Source: DATLYT01 sp035574455 (GTDB lineage Bacteria > Bacteroidota > Ignavibacteria > UBA10030). From it: a DNA stretch of 17,952 nucleotides. The notes below the pieces were generated by a model. The model made no database searches and was not told the origin of the DNA. It worked only from the letters and a program-made list of their open reading frames with translations. The stretch is from assembly GCA_035574455.1 (NCBI GenBank), contig DATLYT010000087.1, positions 1 through 17,952 of the forward strand, written 5' to 3'. This document shows, in pieces, positions 1-6,665 of the stretch. Each line of letters opens with the position of its first letter. The first letter of the stretch is position 1. The position numbers and the translations under genes are program-made.

Positions 1-22
1 TTTAGCACCGAAGGAGGGAACA

Positions 23-907
23 ATGACTCGTGAAGACCTGACCAAGATACCGATCTTCGAGCGGTTAACGGAAGCGGACGGCGAAGTCCTGCTCAAACTC
101 TGGAAGCCGCGGACGCTGAAGGAGGGGCAGATTCTCTTCCGGAAAGATGACCAGGGCGATTCGATGTTTCTCATTGAAGACGGAACGCTCGAAATCACGG
201 TTCCTGTCAATCAGCCGCAGAAGGAGATGCGCGTCTCGGTACTGGGTGCCGGAGAGTTTGTCGGTGAATTATCGCTGATCGACGGGTTGCCGCGCACCGC
301 AACGGCACGGGCTCTCGAAGACTGTAAACTGCTGGAGATGCGGCGCGATGATTTTCTGAAGTTCCTGATCGAACGCCCCTCGGTTGCGATCTTGATGGTG
401 AGCGAGATCGGCAAGCGGTTGCGGGCGACGAACGAGCTTGTGCAATCCCTCGCCTCAAAGAACGTCAACGTGGAGATCGAAGAACGGCTCAGCTTGGGTG
501 ATCGTATTGCAGATAAGGTGGCGGAATTCGGAGGAAGCTGGTCGTTCATCCTCTCGTTCTTGTTGTTCATGGGATTATGGATGGGGTTGAATACCTCGCA
601 GATTCTCTTCAAACCGTTCGACGAGTATCCCTTTATCCTTCTCAACCTCATGCTTTCCACAATTGCCGCGTTGCAAGCTCCTGTCATTATGATGAGCCAG
701 AATCGCGCGCAGAAGAAGGACCGCCTCCGCGCCGACCTCGATTACCAGGTCAACCTGAAATCGGAACTCATGCTCCAGCAATTGCATGCAAAACTTGATG
801 AAGTGCGAGCCACCGACCTTGACCAGATTCAATCCACTCTCCAAGAACTTGCAGCGTTGAAGCGGCGCTTCGAGGAACTCGAGCGCGTTGCCGAGAATGC
901 CAAATAA
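23..907 (+). CDS. Cyclic nucleotide-binding domain protein fused to DUF1003 membrane domain
   Basis: A 294-residue protein with three visible parts. Residues about 10-125 form a cyclic-nucleotide-binding (CAP-like) domain with the phosphate-binding-cassette pattern GEFVGELSLIDG followed by RTATARA (residues 77-97). Residues about 160-245 look like DUF1003, with two hydrophobic segments (about 173-189 and 203-226) and the family's polar stretch after the second helix (SQNRAQKKDRLRADLDYQ). The last 60 residues are charged and heptad-like, probably a coiled coil. Seen: no DNA-binding helix-turn-helix after the cNMP domain, so it is not a Crp-type regulator. Inferred: an inner-membrane protein whose behaviour is tuned by a bound nucleotide; the ligand is unknown. 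The ATG at 23 is supported by AAGGAGG at 11-17. The next gene starts 6 bp downstream, so the two are probably cotranscribed. The promoter lies outside the window. Confidence 0.85.
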   Translation: MTREDLTKIPIFERLTEADGEVLLKLWKPRTLKEGQILFRKDDQGDSMFLIEDGTLEITVPVNQPQKEMRVSVLGAGEFVGELSLIDGLPRTATARALEDCKLLEMRRDDFLKFLIERPSVAILMVSEIGKRLRATNELVQSLASKNVNVEIEERLSLGDRIADKVAEFGGSWSFILSFLLFMGLWMGLNTSQILFKPFDEYPFILLNLMLSTIAALQAPVIMMSQNRAQKKDRLRADLDYQVNLKSELMLQQLHAKLDEVRATDLDQIQSTLQELAALKRRFEELERVAENAK

Positions 908-913
908 CTCCCC

Positions 914-1462
914 ATGAAAATCTACACTCGCAAAGGCGATGGCGGAGAGACCTCTCTCTTCGGTGGACAACGTATTGCCAAGGACGCGTTGCGCATCGAA
1001 GCGTACGGCTCCGTCGATGAGCTCAACTCGTTGCTCGGCGTTGTACGAGCGATGAAGCCCGCCAGTGAGATTGATACGTTGATGCGTCAACTGCAGGAGG
1101 AGCTCTTCGTGCTCGGGGCTGATTTAGCAACTCCTCTCGACGTGCAGTCCAAAAACGTTCCTCGTATCGAACAGCGCCACATTGACTTTCTCGAACGGCA
1201 GATTGATCGCATGGATGCGCAGTTGACGCCGTTGACGACATTCATTCTGCCCGGCGGCAGTCCGGTCGGCGCTCAGCTCCACCTCGCCCGTACCGTGTGC
1301 CGGCGTGCCGAACGGTTGACGGTTCGATTACAGAAGGAAGAATCCATCAACGCACTTGCCGTAGTCTACCTGAACCGATTGTCCGATTTCCTGTTTGTGT
1401 TGGCTCGTTACGCTAACAACATCGACGGGGTGAACGAAACTCCGTGGTCTCCATCCAGATAA
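914..1462 (+). CDS. Corrinoid (cob(I)alamin) adenosyltransferase, PduO type
   Basis: A 182-residue ATP:cob(I)alamin adenosyltransferase. This family transfers the adenosyl group of ATP to reduced cob(I)alamin to make coenzyme B12 in the cytoplasm, as a trimer. Family landmarks are all present: the N-terminal ATP-binding motif TRKGDGGETSLF (residues 5-16), YGSVDELNS (31-39), FILPGG (110-115), the Arg-rich helix ARTVCRRAER (125-134) and the C-terminal VYLNRLSDFLFVLAR (151-165). Length is normal for the family. The start codon lies 6 bp after the preceding stop, with no Shine-Dalgarno of its own, suggesting translational coupling. No other B12 genes are in view. The product could serve imported or locally made cobamide. 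Confidence 0.93.
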   Translation: MKIYTRKGDGGETSLFGGQRIAKDALRIEAYGSVDELNSLLGVVRAMKPASEIDTLMRQLQEELFVLGADLATPLDVQSKNVPRIEQRHIDFLERQIDRMDAQLTPLTTFILPGGSPVGAQLHLARTVCRRAERLTVRLQKEESINALAVVYLNRLSDFLFVLARYANNIDGVNETPWSPSR

Positions 1463-1487
1463 TCGGTGCACACGATCATCTTCTCAG

Positions 1488-1650
1488 ATGAGGCTCGCTG
1501 AAGTCCTTTCCCGACTCAAAGAGTGTGGAAGCGCCCGTAATGTAGAAGGGATGCGGCGCTACGGCATCGTGGCCAAAAAAGCGTATGGAGTATCCGCTCC
1601 CGAGCTGAGAGCCATTGCCAAACTGATTGGGAGAAATCACGCCTTATCAC
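1488..1650 (+). pseudogene. 5' fragment of a DNA alkylation repair (AlkD-like) gene
   Basis: The first 52 or so residues match the N-terminus of the AlkD/DNA alkylation repair HEAT-repeat family: the pattern N-V-E-G-M-x-R-Y-G-I, then AYGVSAPELRAIAKLIGRNHAL. Full-length members have more than 200 residues and normally continue into an LW-x-x-G-x-x-EAR segment. Here the frame becomes Arg/Lys-rich and unlike the family immediately after NHAL, and it runs antisense into the next gene until 1802. The break coincides with an inverted repeat at 1637-1660. I call it a remnant whose 3' part was lost when the segment now carrying the opposite-strand gene arrived or a deletion occurred. It starts 25 bp after the adenosyltransferase gene and has no visible ribosome binding site. 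It is probably not functional. Confidence 0.7.
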
Positions 1651-1660
1651 GAAGGCGTGA
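1637..1660. other. Perfect 9-bp inverted repeat; possible minus-strand terminator
   Basis: TCACGCCTT (1637-1645), a 6-base loop, then AAGGCGTGA (1652-1660) form a perfect 9-bp stem. Read on the minus strand the stem is followed by a short T-rich stretch (ATTTCTCC), and it lies 28 bp beyond the stop of the minus-strand gene at 1688, so it could act as a weak intrinsic terminator for that gene. It also marks the point where the AlkD-like homology ends, so it may be part of a recombination junction. Confidence 0.4.
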
Positions 1661-1687
1661 ACTCAAGAGAAGGAGGGGAACGCCAAG

Positions 1688-2401
1688 TTATGAACAGACG
1701 CGCGCCATGAGTTTACGTTTCGCGACGGGGAGAATGGTTTCCGCGAACGGGAAGTCAAAATCCGTCGTAAACTGGAATGTCGCAGGGTTGGGAAGGTCGT
1801 GATGCTCTTCCAGCAGCTGCAGCTTGAGATATTCAGGCGAAAACTGAATCAGCTGTTGCTTGAGCGATTTGAGTAATCGCGTTTTAATCGTGCGGAACCG
1901 TCGGTCTTGTGCAGTAAACAGCGAGACTTCGTATTTCAGCAAGTGCAGGAGCGACGCGCGGTTTTCGGGGACGAATGCATAGCCTTCTTCACGGTACATC
2001 GGCATTAAGCCGACTTCCTCCAGCCGAAGATTTTCGTCAACAAAGTCGTACACTCTCCGGCCCTCTTCAATGGCGGCATACAGATGGGGTAAGGACCAAC
2101 GAATCAACTCCATCACCCGCTCGACATCCGACGGCTGGACTTGCATCGGTTCAAACACTAGTTTCTTGTTTCTCCAGTCGATGGTTTTTAACTCCTGAGG
2201 GAGGCGCTGTTCAAGGCCAGCCTGCTCTTGCAGAATGCCTTCCAACGTTTTGACAAGGTCGATCAATTCTGCCAGCGCGGGGTAGAGTCTGGTGTGGCGA
2301 AATTCATCGTAATACGTTTTCAGGCTTGCAAGAATCTGAAACTGGCTGGTTTCCATATCGGAATGCGCCGTCAGAAACGATTCCAGCGTTAGCCGTTGCA
2401 T
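1688..2401 (-). CDS. Conserved-looking protein of unknown function (237 aa)
   Basis: I do not recognise this protein. It has 237 residues, no signal peptide and no membrane segment. It is rich in Leu, Glu, Arg and Gln and looks mostly helical, with a more aromatic and Pro-containing end (about residues 200-225, FQFTTDFDFPFAETILPVAK). It is likely cytoplasmic. Reality is supported by a good ribosome binding site on the minus strand (GGAG and GAGGGTGAT just before ATG at 2401), a plausible promoter at 2440-2468, normal codon use and a long uninterrupted frame. It stands alone on the minus strand between + strand genes and ends where an AlkD-like gene is broken, so it may have arrived as a small insertion. 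G+C is not obviously foreign. Confidence 0.75.
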   Translation of the reverse strand: MQRLTLESFLTAHSDMETSQFQILASLKTYYDEFRHTRLYPALAELIDLVKTLEGILQEQAGLEQRLPQELKTIDWRNKKLVFEPMQVQPSDVERVMELIRWSLPHLYAAIEEGRRVYDFVDENLRLEEVGLMPMYREEGYAFVPENRASLLHLLKYEVSLFTAQDRRFRTIKTRLLKSLKQQLIQFSPEYLKLQLLEEHHDLPNPATFQFTTDFDFPFAETILPVAKRKLMARVCS

Positions 2402-2439
2402 ATCACCCTCTCCGTGTATCTGCTTAGATGACTAAATAC

Positions 2440-2468
2440 AATGTATTCTCGCACGCGAAAAAAATCAA
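2440..2468 (-). promoter_or_regulatory. Sigma-70-like promoter of the 237-aa minus-strand gene
   Basis: On the minus strand TTGATT (2468-2463) is followed after 17 bp by TACATT (2445-2440). The start codon at 2401 lies about 40 bases downstream of the -10 box. Four of six bases match consensus at -35 and five of six at -10. Confidence 0.5.
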
Positions 2469-2492
2469 TAGTGAAGGTCTCTTTATTATAAA

Positions 2493-2548
2493 AACGGTCT
2501 TCTCCGTCATCTTAGACGAAGACAGCCGTTGAGCACCGTGGAGCGGTG
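2493..2548. other. Two inverted repeats between divergent promoters
   Basis: An imperfect stem-loop pairs AACGG and TCTTC (2493-2502) with GAAGA and CCGTT (2518-2530, with a 3-base bulge). A second, CACCG (2534-2538) with CGGTG (2544-2548), follows at once. Both lie upstream of the + strand promoter at 2565 and upstream of the minus-strand promoter at 2468, so they would not be in either main transcript. They are candidates for a protein-binding operator shared by the two divergent genes, or may be chance. Confidence 0.3.
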
Positions 2549-2564
2549 AGTGCTAAGTTTACTC

Positions 2565-2593
2565 TTGCAATTTGGGTTTGTCTTCTCTATAAT
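2565..2593 (+). promoter_or_regulatory. Sigma-70 promoter of the CBS-domain gene
   Basis: TTGCAA (2565-2570), a 17-bp spacer and a perfect TATAAT (2588-2593). Transcription would begin near 2600, about 40 bases before the ATG at 2642. This rules out the GTG at 2546 as the real start, because that codon would lie upstream of the transcript. Confidence 0.75.
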
Positions 2594-2641
2594 ACGACTG
2601 TTCTTTGTAATCAACGTCTGTCGTCCCGTGTCCGGACCCCT

Positions 2642-3169
2642 ATGTACGACGAAGAGCTTGAGGACGAACTCAGTAGAATGTACGAGGAGGACCGCGTTCC
2701 TAAGACGCTAAGCTCCTCCACGTTCAGGAAACCGATCAAGAATCTCAAGGTTCGGAAGCCGGTTGAGGTTTCGCCGAATCAGAGCGTTACTGACGCGGTG
2801 CGGATGATGCAGGAGAAGAAGTTGGGCTGCCTGTTGGTAACGGACGGCGGGAAAATGGTAGGGATTTTCACAGAGCGGGATGTCTTGACCCGCGTCTTCG
2901 GCAGGCAGGATCTGGACAAGCTGCGGGTGAAGGACGTCATGACGCCGAACCCTGAAGCTTTCCAGCCGGACGACAGCATCGCGTATGTGCTGAATGCCAT
3001 GAGCATCGGTGGGTACCGTCATGTGCCGGTGGTGGATGAGAACGGTGCACCCATCGCCGTCATTTCCGTGAAGGACATCGTCAGTTTTATCATTGAGCAT
3101 TTTCCGGAGGAAGTGCTGAACCTTCCACCGGAGCCGATCCGAACAACAGAACAACGCGAAGGGGCATGA
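2642..3169 (+). CDS. Two-CBS-domain protein
   Basis: A 175-residue protein with a tandem CBS (Bateman) module. CBS1 spans about residues 37-95 and contains GIFTERD (74-80). CBS2 spans about 97-155 and contains GYRHVPVVDENG and AVISVKDIV. Such modules bind adenine nucleotides and usually sense energy state. There is no attached catalytic or channel domain, only an acidic N-terminal 25 residues (MYDEELEDEL then MYEEDR) and a short polar tail. I start it at ATG 2642 because the promoter at 2565-2593 lies inside the longer frame that begins at 2546. ATG 2678 is an alternative, with GAGG upstream. It is a single-gene transcript by layout, and 84 bp separate it from the ferredoxin gene. Its partner is unknown; a role as a stand-alone energy sensor is inference. 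Confidence 0.85.
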   Translation: MYDEELEDELSRMYEEDRVPKTLSSSTFRKPIKNLKVRKPVEVSPNQSVTDAVRMMQEKKLGCLLVTDGGKMVGIFTERDVLTRVFGRQDLDKLRVKDVMTPNPEAFQPDDSIAYVLNAMSIGGYRHVPVVDENGAPIAVISVKDIVSFIIEHFPEEVLNLPPEPIRTTEQREGA

Positions 3170-3253
3170 ACCGGTAGACGCTCCCGCTGCGCGTCGGCAT
3201 CCCCCGTCGCGGCTTATTTCCACAGAACTATTCTATCGTAAGGAGATTCCCGT

Positions 3254-3610
3254 ATGCCTTGGGTAATTACTCGACTCTGCGCTGACTGTCAGGATACCGC
3301 GTGCGTTAAAGTGTGCCCTGTCGACTGCATCTACGGCTTGACGGTGGACGACCCGAACTACCGCAAGCAACTGTTTATTCATCCGGAAGAATGCATTAAC
3401 TGCGCGGCGTGCGAACCGGAGTGTCCGTGGGGAGCGATTTTTGAAGATGCTGCGGTTCCGGACATTTTCAAAGAGGATATCGAAATCAACGCGCAAGTTT
3501 TCCAGGCGCACCCGAAAGAGGATTTCACCACAACACCAGAGCCGATCAAGTCGCACCCAACCCCAGAAGAGATCGAAGCCAACTACAAGAAGTGGGGATA
3601 TCAAAAGTGA
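3254..3610 (+). CDS. Seven-/eight-iron ferredoxin (FdxA-like)
   Basis: A 118-residue low-potential electron carrier. Cysteines fall exactly as in Azotobacter ferredoxin I-type 7Fe proteins: C9, C17 and C57 would hold the [3Fe-4S] cluster, while C21, C47, C50 and C53 would hold the [4Fe-4S] cluster, with C12 and C25 as the extra cysteines. Visible motifs are CADCQDTACVKVCPVDC and ECINCAACEPECP. C12 leaves open an 8Fe form. After residue 65 there is an acidic, Pro-rich tail ending in KWGYQK. The start has a strong site, AAGGAG, 7 bases before ATG. The gene is closed by the terminator at 3629-3668, so it is transcribed apart from the nuo operon that follows. Being next to a complex I that lacks a local NADH module, it is a candidate electron donor; that link is inference. 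Confidence 0.93.
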   Translation: MPWVITRLCADCQDTACVKVCPVDCIYGLTVDDPNYRKQLFIHPEECINCAACEPECPWGAIFEDAAVPDIFKEDIEINAQVFQAHPKEDFTTTPEPIKSHPTPEEIEANYKKWGYQK

Positions 3611-3628
3611 CGACACCGAGATGCTGAA

Positions 3629-3668
3629 AACGCCGTCGCGAACTCGTTCGCGACGGCGTTCTTTTTTT
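3629..3668 (+). terminator. Strong intrinsic terminator after the ferredoxin gene
   Basis: Two 15-base arms (3629-3643 and 3646-3660) are perfectly complementary. The innermost pair must open to give a four-base loop, leaving a 14-bp G+C-rich stem (CGCCGTCGCG core), followed by CTTTTTTTC. It lies 18 bp after the ferredoxin stop and insulates that gene from the nuo promoter. Confidence 0.93.
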
Positions 3669-3716
3669 CTTACTGGATTGCTTGCACGAGTATAAAGTTT
3701 TTCCTGTATCATTTTC

Positions 3717-3745
3717 TTGACAATCGAGCAAGTTCTCTCTATATT
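3717..3745 (+). promoter_or_regulatory. Sigma-70 promoter of the nuo operon
   Basis: A perfect -35 TTGACA (3717-3722), a 17-bp spacer and TATATT (3740-3745). Transcription would start near 3752, giving an untranslated leader of about 50 bases before nuoA at 3803. It follows the ferredoxin terminator by about 50 bp. This is the only clear promoter seen for the whole 12-kb operon. Confidence 0.85.
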
Positions 3746-3802
3746 GGCAATCGTCGTTCTCCTGCTGAAGGTTTTGTGTCCCCATAACAATTTCGAGAAC
3801 GG

Positions 3803-4243
3803 ATGCTTACCGAGTTTGGTAAAATTCTCATCTTCCTCATCCTCGGCATGGTCTTCGTCGCCGGCGGCTTGATCACTTCCTGGATTCTCCGCCCACACCG
3901 CCCCTATCCTGAAAAGCTTGCATCCTACGAATGCGGTGAAGAACCGATCGGCCACGCCTGGGTGCGGTTCAACGTCCGCTTCTACGTTATCGCTCTCGTG
4001 TTTCTCATCTTCGATGTCGAGGTGGTGTTTCTCTTCCCATGGGCATTGATCTATCGTGAACTCGGTCTGTTCGCCTTCATCGAAATGGCGATTTTCTTGT
4101 TGATTCTCCTCGTGGGTCTTGCTTACGTCTGGGTCAAAGGCGACCTCGATTGGGACAAACCGAAACCGCAGATCCCGCGACTCGACAGTTTGGAAACGAT
4201 CATTCCAGCCAAGCGCGTCGAATCCTCAGTGCCTGTTTCGTAA
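3803..4243 (+). CDS. nuoA: NADH-quinone oxidoreductase subunit A
   Basis: A 146-residue membrane subunit of respiratory complex I, at the junction between the quinone module and the ion-pumping arm. Three transmembrane helices are visible (about 7-29, 59-81, 90-110). The family signatures YECGEEP (42-48) and FLIFDVEVVFLFPW (67-80), with their conserved Cys and acidic residues, are present. The C-terminal 30 residues form a soluble, Pro-rich tail. It is first in the operon. The sequence GAGAACGG just before ATG is a weak ribosome binding site. nuoB follows after 15 bp. Confidence 0.96.
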   Translation: MLTEFGKILIFLILGMVFVAGGLITSWILRPHRPYPEKLASYECGEEPIGHAWVRFNVRFYVIALVFLIFDVEVVFLFPWALIYRELGLFAFIEMAIFLLILLVGLAYVWVKGDLDWDKPKPQIPRLDSLETIIPAKRVESSVPVS

Positions 4244-4258
4244 CCGGGTCAACCGTCT

Positions 4259-4750
4259 ATGGGACTTCTCGATTACAAGTTTGAAAACAGCAATATCGTC
4301 ATCACCTCGCTCGATAATTTATTGAATTGGGCGCGGCTCTCTTCGCTCTGGCAGATGCAATTCGGTCTTGCCTGTTGCGCCATCGAAATGATGGCGGCGT
4401 CGGCGTCAAATTTTGACATCATGCGCTTCGGGGTGATTCCGCGGGCAACCCCTCGCCAGACCGACGTGATGATCGTTGCTGGTACCGTTACACTCAAGAT
4501 GGCCTCCCGAATTAAGCGACTCTACGACCAGATGGCCGAGCCCCGGTATGTCATTTCGATGGGAAGCTGTTCGAACTGTGGCGGACCGTATTGGGAACAC
4601 GGTTACCACGTGTTAAAAGGCGTGGATCGCGTGATTCCGGTGGATGTTTACGTCCCCGGCTGCCCGCCTCGACCGGAGGCGCTGTTGGAAGGGATTATGA
4701 AGCTTCAGGAAAAGGTTCGGAAGGAAAGTTTGGTGAAAAAGGCAGTATGA
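4259..4750 (+). CDS. nuoB: NADH-quinone oxidoreductase subunit B (N2 cluster)
   Basis: A 163-residue peripheral subunit that carries cluster N2, the last iron-sulfur centre before quinone. The four expected ligands are visible: the tandem C39-C40 in GLACCAIEMM, C104 in SMGSCSNCGG and C135 in VPGCPPRPE. The quinone-site stretch RFGVIPRATPRQTD (56-69) is intact. Length is normal. The stop codon overlaps the nuoC start as ATGA at 4747-4750, so NuoB and NuoC are translationally coupled. Confidence 0.97.
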   Translation: MGLLDYKFENSNIVITSLDNLLNWARLSSLWQMQFGLACCAIEMMAASASNFDIMRFGVIPRATPRQTDVMIVAGTVTLKMASRIKRLYDQMAEPRYVISMGSCSNCGGPYWEHGYHVLKGVDRVIPVDVYVPGCPPRPEALLEGIMKLQEKVRKESLVKKAV

Positions 4751-5223
4751 CCCCACAAGAGATCCACGATAACCTCCGTGCGAAATTCGGCGATGCCGTC
4801 ATCGAAGCGAAATTCGATGTGCAGCAACCCTGGATTCGCATCGCCGCGAACCGGACAAAGGAGATCGCGCTCTTCTTACGCGATGAGCCCGCTTTTCAAT
4901 TCGATTATATGATGTGTCTGAGCGGCGTCGATTACAACGACGGCAACTTAGGGGTAGTCTATCATCTCTTCTCGATGGTGCATCGACACAAGATTGTTCT
5001 TAAAGCCTTCTGCCCGAAGGACAACCCGCACATTCAGTCGGTGAGTGCGGTGTGGGGAACGGCGAACTGGCACGAGCGCGAGGCCTATGATCTGTTTGGT
5101 ATCATTTTCGATGAACATCCCGACCTGCGTCGCATCCTCTGTCCGGATGATTATCCGGGTTGGCCGCTACGGAAAGATTTCAAAGTGCCGGAATTCTACA
5201 ACGGTATGAAGGTGCCCTACTAA
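4747..5223 (+). CDS. nuoC: NADH-quinone oxidoreductase subunit C
   Basis: A 158-residue subunit of the quinone-binding module of complex I, the 30-kDa homologue. The family signature is intact: WHEREAYDLFGIIFDEHPDLRRIL (split here as WHEREAYDLFGI at 108-119, then DEHPDLRRIL), followed by PDDYPGWPLRKDF. I start it at ATG 4747, overlapping the nuoB stop. The same frame is open back to 4591, but that part lies inside nuoB and reads as basic low-complexity sequence unlike any NuoC. It is separate from nuoD, not fused as in Escherichia coli. Confidence 0.96.
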   Translation: MTPQEIHDNLRAKFGDAVIEAKFDVQQPWIRIAANRTKEIALFLRDEPAFQFDYMMCLSGVDYNDGNLGVVYHLFSMVHRHKIVLKAFCPKDNPHIQSVSAVWGTANWHEREAYDLFGIIFDEHPDLRRILCPDDYPGWPLRKDFKVPEFYNGMKVPY

Positions 5224-5232
5224 TCTCCACCT

Positions 5233-6429
5233 ATGGAACAGATCATCGTCAGCAAAACGCTTCCTACCAACTACGTCACGCAACCCGGGGAGATCAAAAG
5301 CTCCACGGGCAAGACGCTCCGCACCGATGAGATGATCATCAACATGGGTCCGCAACACCCCTCGACCCACGGCGTGCTGCGGCTCGAGATTGTCGTGGAT
5401 GGAGAGATCGTCGTTGACGTCATCCCGCACATCGGCTACCTGCATCGCTGCTTCGAGAAACACTCCGAACACATGACGAACTATCAGCAGGTGATTCCCT
5501 ACGCCGACCGGATGGATTATCTCGCCTCGATGAGCAATGACTGGGGTTACGCGCTTGCGGTGGAACGCCTTCTCAAAATCGAAGTGCCACCGCGTGTGGA
5601 ATACATTCGCGTCATAATGGCAGAGCTGCAGCGTATTGCGAGTCACCTCATCGCCATCGGCACCTATGGCATTGACATGGGCGCCTTCACGCCCTTCCTC
5701 TGGTGTTTCCGCGACCGCGAGCGGATCCTCGACCTGTTTGAAATGACCTGCGGCGCGCGGCTGCTCTATAACTATATCTGGGTCGGCGGTGTCTCCCATG
5801 ACCTCCCGCCGAAGTTCGTGGAGAAAGCGAAAGAGTTCTGTTCCTACTTCAAGCCAAAGATCAAAGAGTTAAACGACGTTCTGACCTACAACGAAATTTT
5901 CATCAAGCGCACGGCGAATGTTGGCGTGCTGCCGAAAGATGTTGCGATCAATTATGCCTGTAGCGGCCCGATGTTGCGCGGGTCGGGCGTGAACTGGGAC
6001 TTGCGGCGTGACGATCCCTATGGTGTGTACGACAAGTTTGAGTGGGAGCCACAGGTCGGCAAAGGGGAGATGGGAACGGTGGGGGATTGCTGGGATCGGT
6101 ATATCGTGCGGGTGCGAGAGATGGAGCAGAGTGTGAAGATCATCGAGCAGGCGTTGGCGGGACTGCCGGAAGGGAATGTTCAACAGGCGATTCCGAAACG
6201 CATACGACCCGAGCACGGCGAAATATATGTCCGCACCGAGTCCCCACGTGGCGAGTTAGGGTTCTATATTATCTCCGATGGCTCGACCTCGCCCTACCGC
6301 GTGAAAGCTCGCTCGCCCGCGTTTGTCAACCTGAGCGTTTTACCTGAGATTTCCCGCGGTGCGATGATAGCGGACCTCGTCGCGATCGTTGGCAGTGTGG
6401 ATATCGTGTTGGGCGAGGTGGATCGGTAA
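5233..6429 (+). CDS. nuoD: NADH-quinone oxidoreductase subunit D (quinone-binding)
   Basis: A 398-residue 49-kDa-type subunit that forms the quinone pocket together with NuoB. The loop MGPQHPSTHGVLR (38-50) and RMDYLASMSND (94-104, with Y97 at the expected quinone-contact position) are intact. The C-terminus follows the family, ending DIVLGEVDR. The N-terminal 30 residues are a polar leader typical of the subunit. It starts 9 bp after nuoC without an obvious ribosome binding site. The gene that follows it in this genome is not nuoE but an unrelated AT-rich pair. G+C content is still high up to the stop codon. Confidence 0.97.
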   Translation: MEQIIVSKTLPTNYVTQPGEIKSSTGKTLRTDEMIINMGPQHPSTHGVLRLEIVVDGEIVVDVIPHIGYLHRCFEKHSEHMTNYQQVIPYADRMDYLASMSNDWGYALAVERLLKIEVPPRVEYIRVIMAELQRIASHLIAIGTYGIDMGAFTPFLWCFRDRERILDLFEMTCGARLLYNYIWVGGVSHDLPPKFVEKAKEFCSYFKPKIKELNDVLTYNEIFIKRTANVGVLPKDVAINYACSGPMLRGSGVNWDLRRDDPYGVYDKFEWEPQVGKGEMGTVGDCWDRYIVRVREMEQSVKIIEQALAGLPEGNVQQAIPKRIRPEHGEIYVRTESPRGELGFYIISDGSTSPYRVKARSPAFVNLSVLPEISRGAMIADLVAIVGSVDIVLGEVDR

Positions 6430-6453
6430 AATAATATCATACGGAGGATATGT

Positions 6454-6648
6454 ATGGAAAAGCAAACTCAAGATATTGATTATGAGAAGGCTTTTGAGGA
6501 AATCAGAAAGCGAGCGTTGCAGTTGTACCCTGAACTCGATAAGACTATCGAGATTTATAATTCCAACCTTGCTGGGAGCGAATCTTATAGGAAGTACTGG
6601 GCGGCTCTCAATGAAGCTCCCAACCTCGTCTCCTCGAATCATTCATGA
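6454..6648 (+). CDS. Small protein of unknown function inside the nuo operon
   Basis: A 64-residue, probably soluble protein that I cannot assign to a family. The first 50 residues are charged and helical (DYEKAFEEIRKRALQLYPEL), and the end is PNLVSSNHS. There are no cysteines and no membrane segment. An excellent ribosome binding site (GGAGG, about 9 bases before ATG) supports translation. It stands 24 bp after nuoD and 17 bp before the protease-like gene, with the same low G+C as that gene, so the two look like one acquired unit. Inferred role: a partner, substrate or regulator of the protease-like protein. A weak promoter-like pair (TTGGGC at 6409, TAATAT at 6432, 17-bp spacing) overlaps the end of nuoD. 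Confidence 0.65.
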   Translation: MEKQTQDIDYEKAFEEIRKRALQLYPELDKTIEIYNSNLAGSESYRKYWAALNEAPNLVSSNHS

Positions 6649-6665
6649 CGCCGGTAGTTTCTTAA

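Noticed and set aside
2546..2641. N-terminal extension of the CBS-domain protein from GTG 2546, with a hydrophobic stretch resembling a signal peptide
   Set aside because: The perfect TATAAT promoter lies inside this stretch, so the transcript starts after it. The hydrophobic look comes from promoter sequence.
3233..3955. A 240-codon minus-strand frame across the ferredoxin, terminator and nuoA
   Set aside because: It is antisense to two conserved genes and crosses a terminator and a promoter; no domain is recognisable.
4591..4746. Upstream extension of nuoC inside nuoB
   Set aside because: The added residues are basic and low-complexity, they overlap the conserved end of nuoB, and the ATGA overlap at 4747 is a normal coupled start.
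5167..5799. A 210-codon minus-strand frame opposite nuoD
   Set aside because: It is a shadow of the conserved nuoD coding sequence, with no start signals and no domain.
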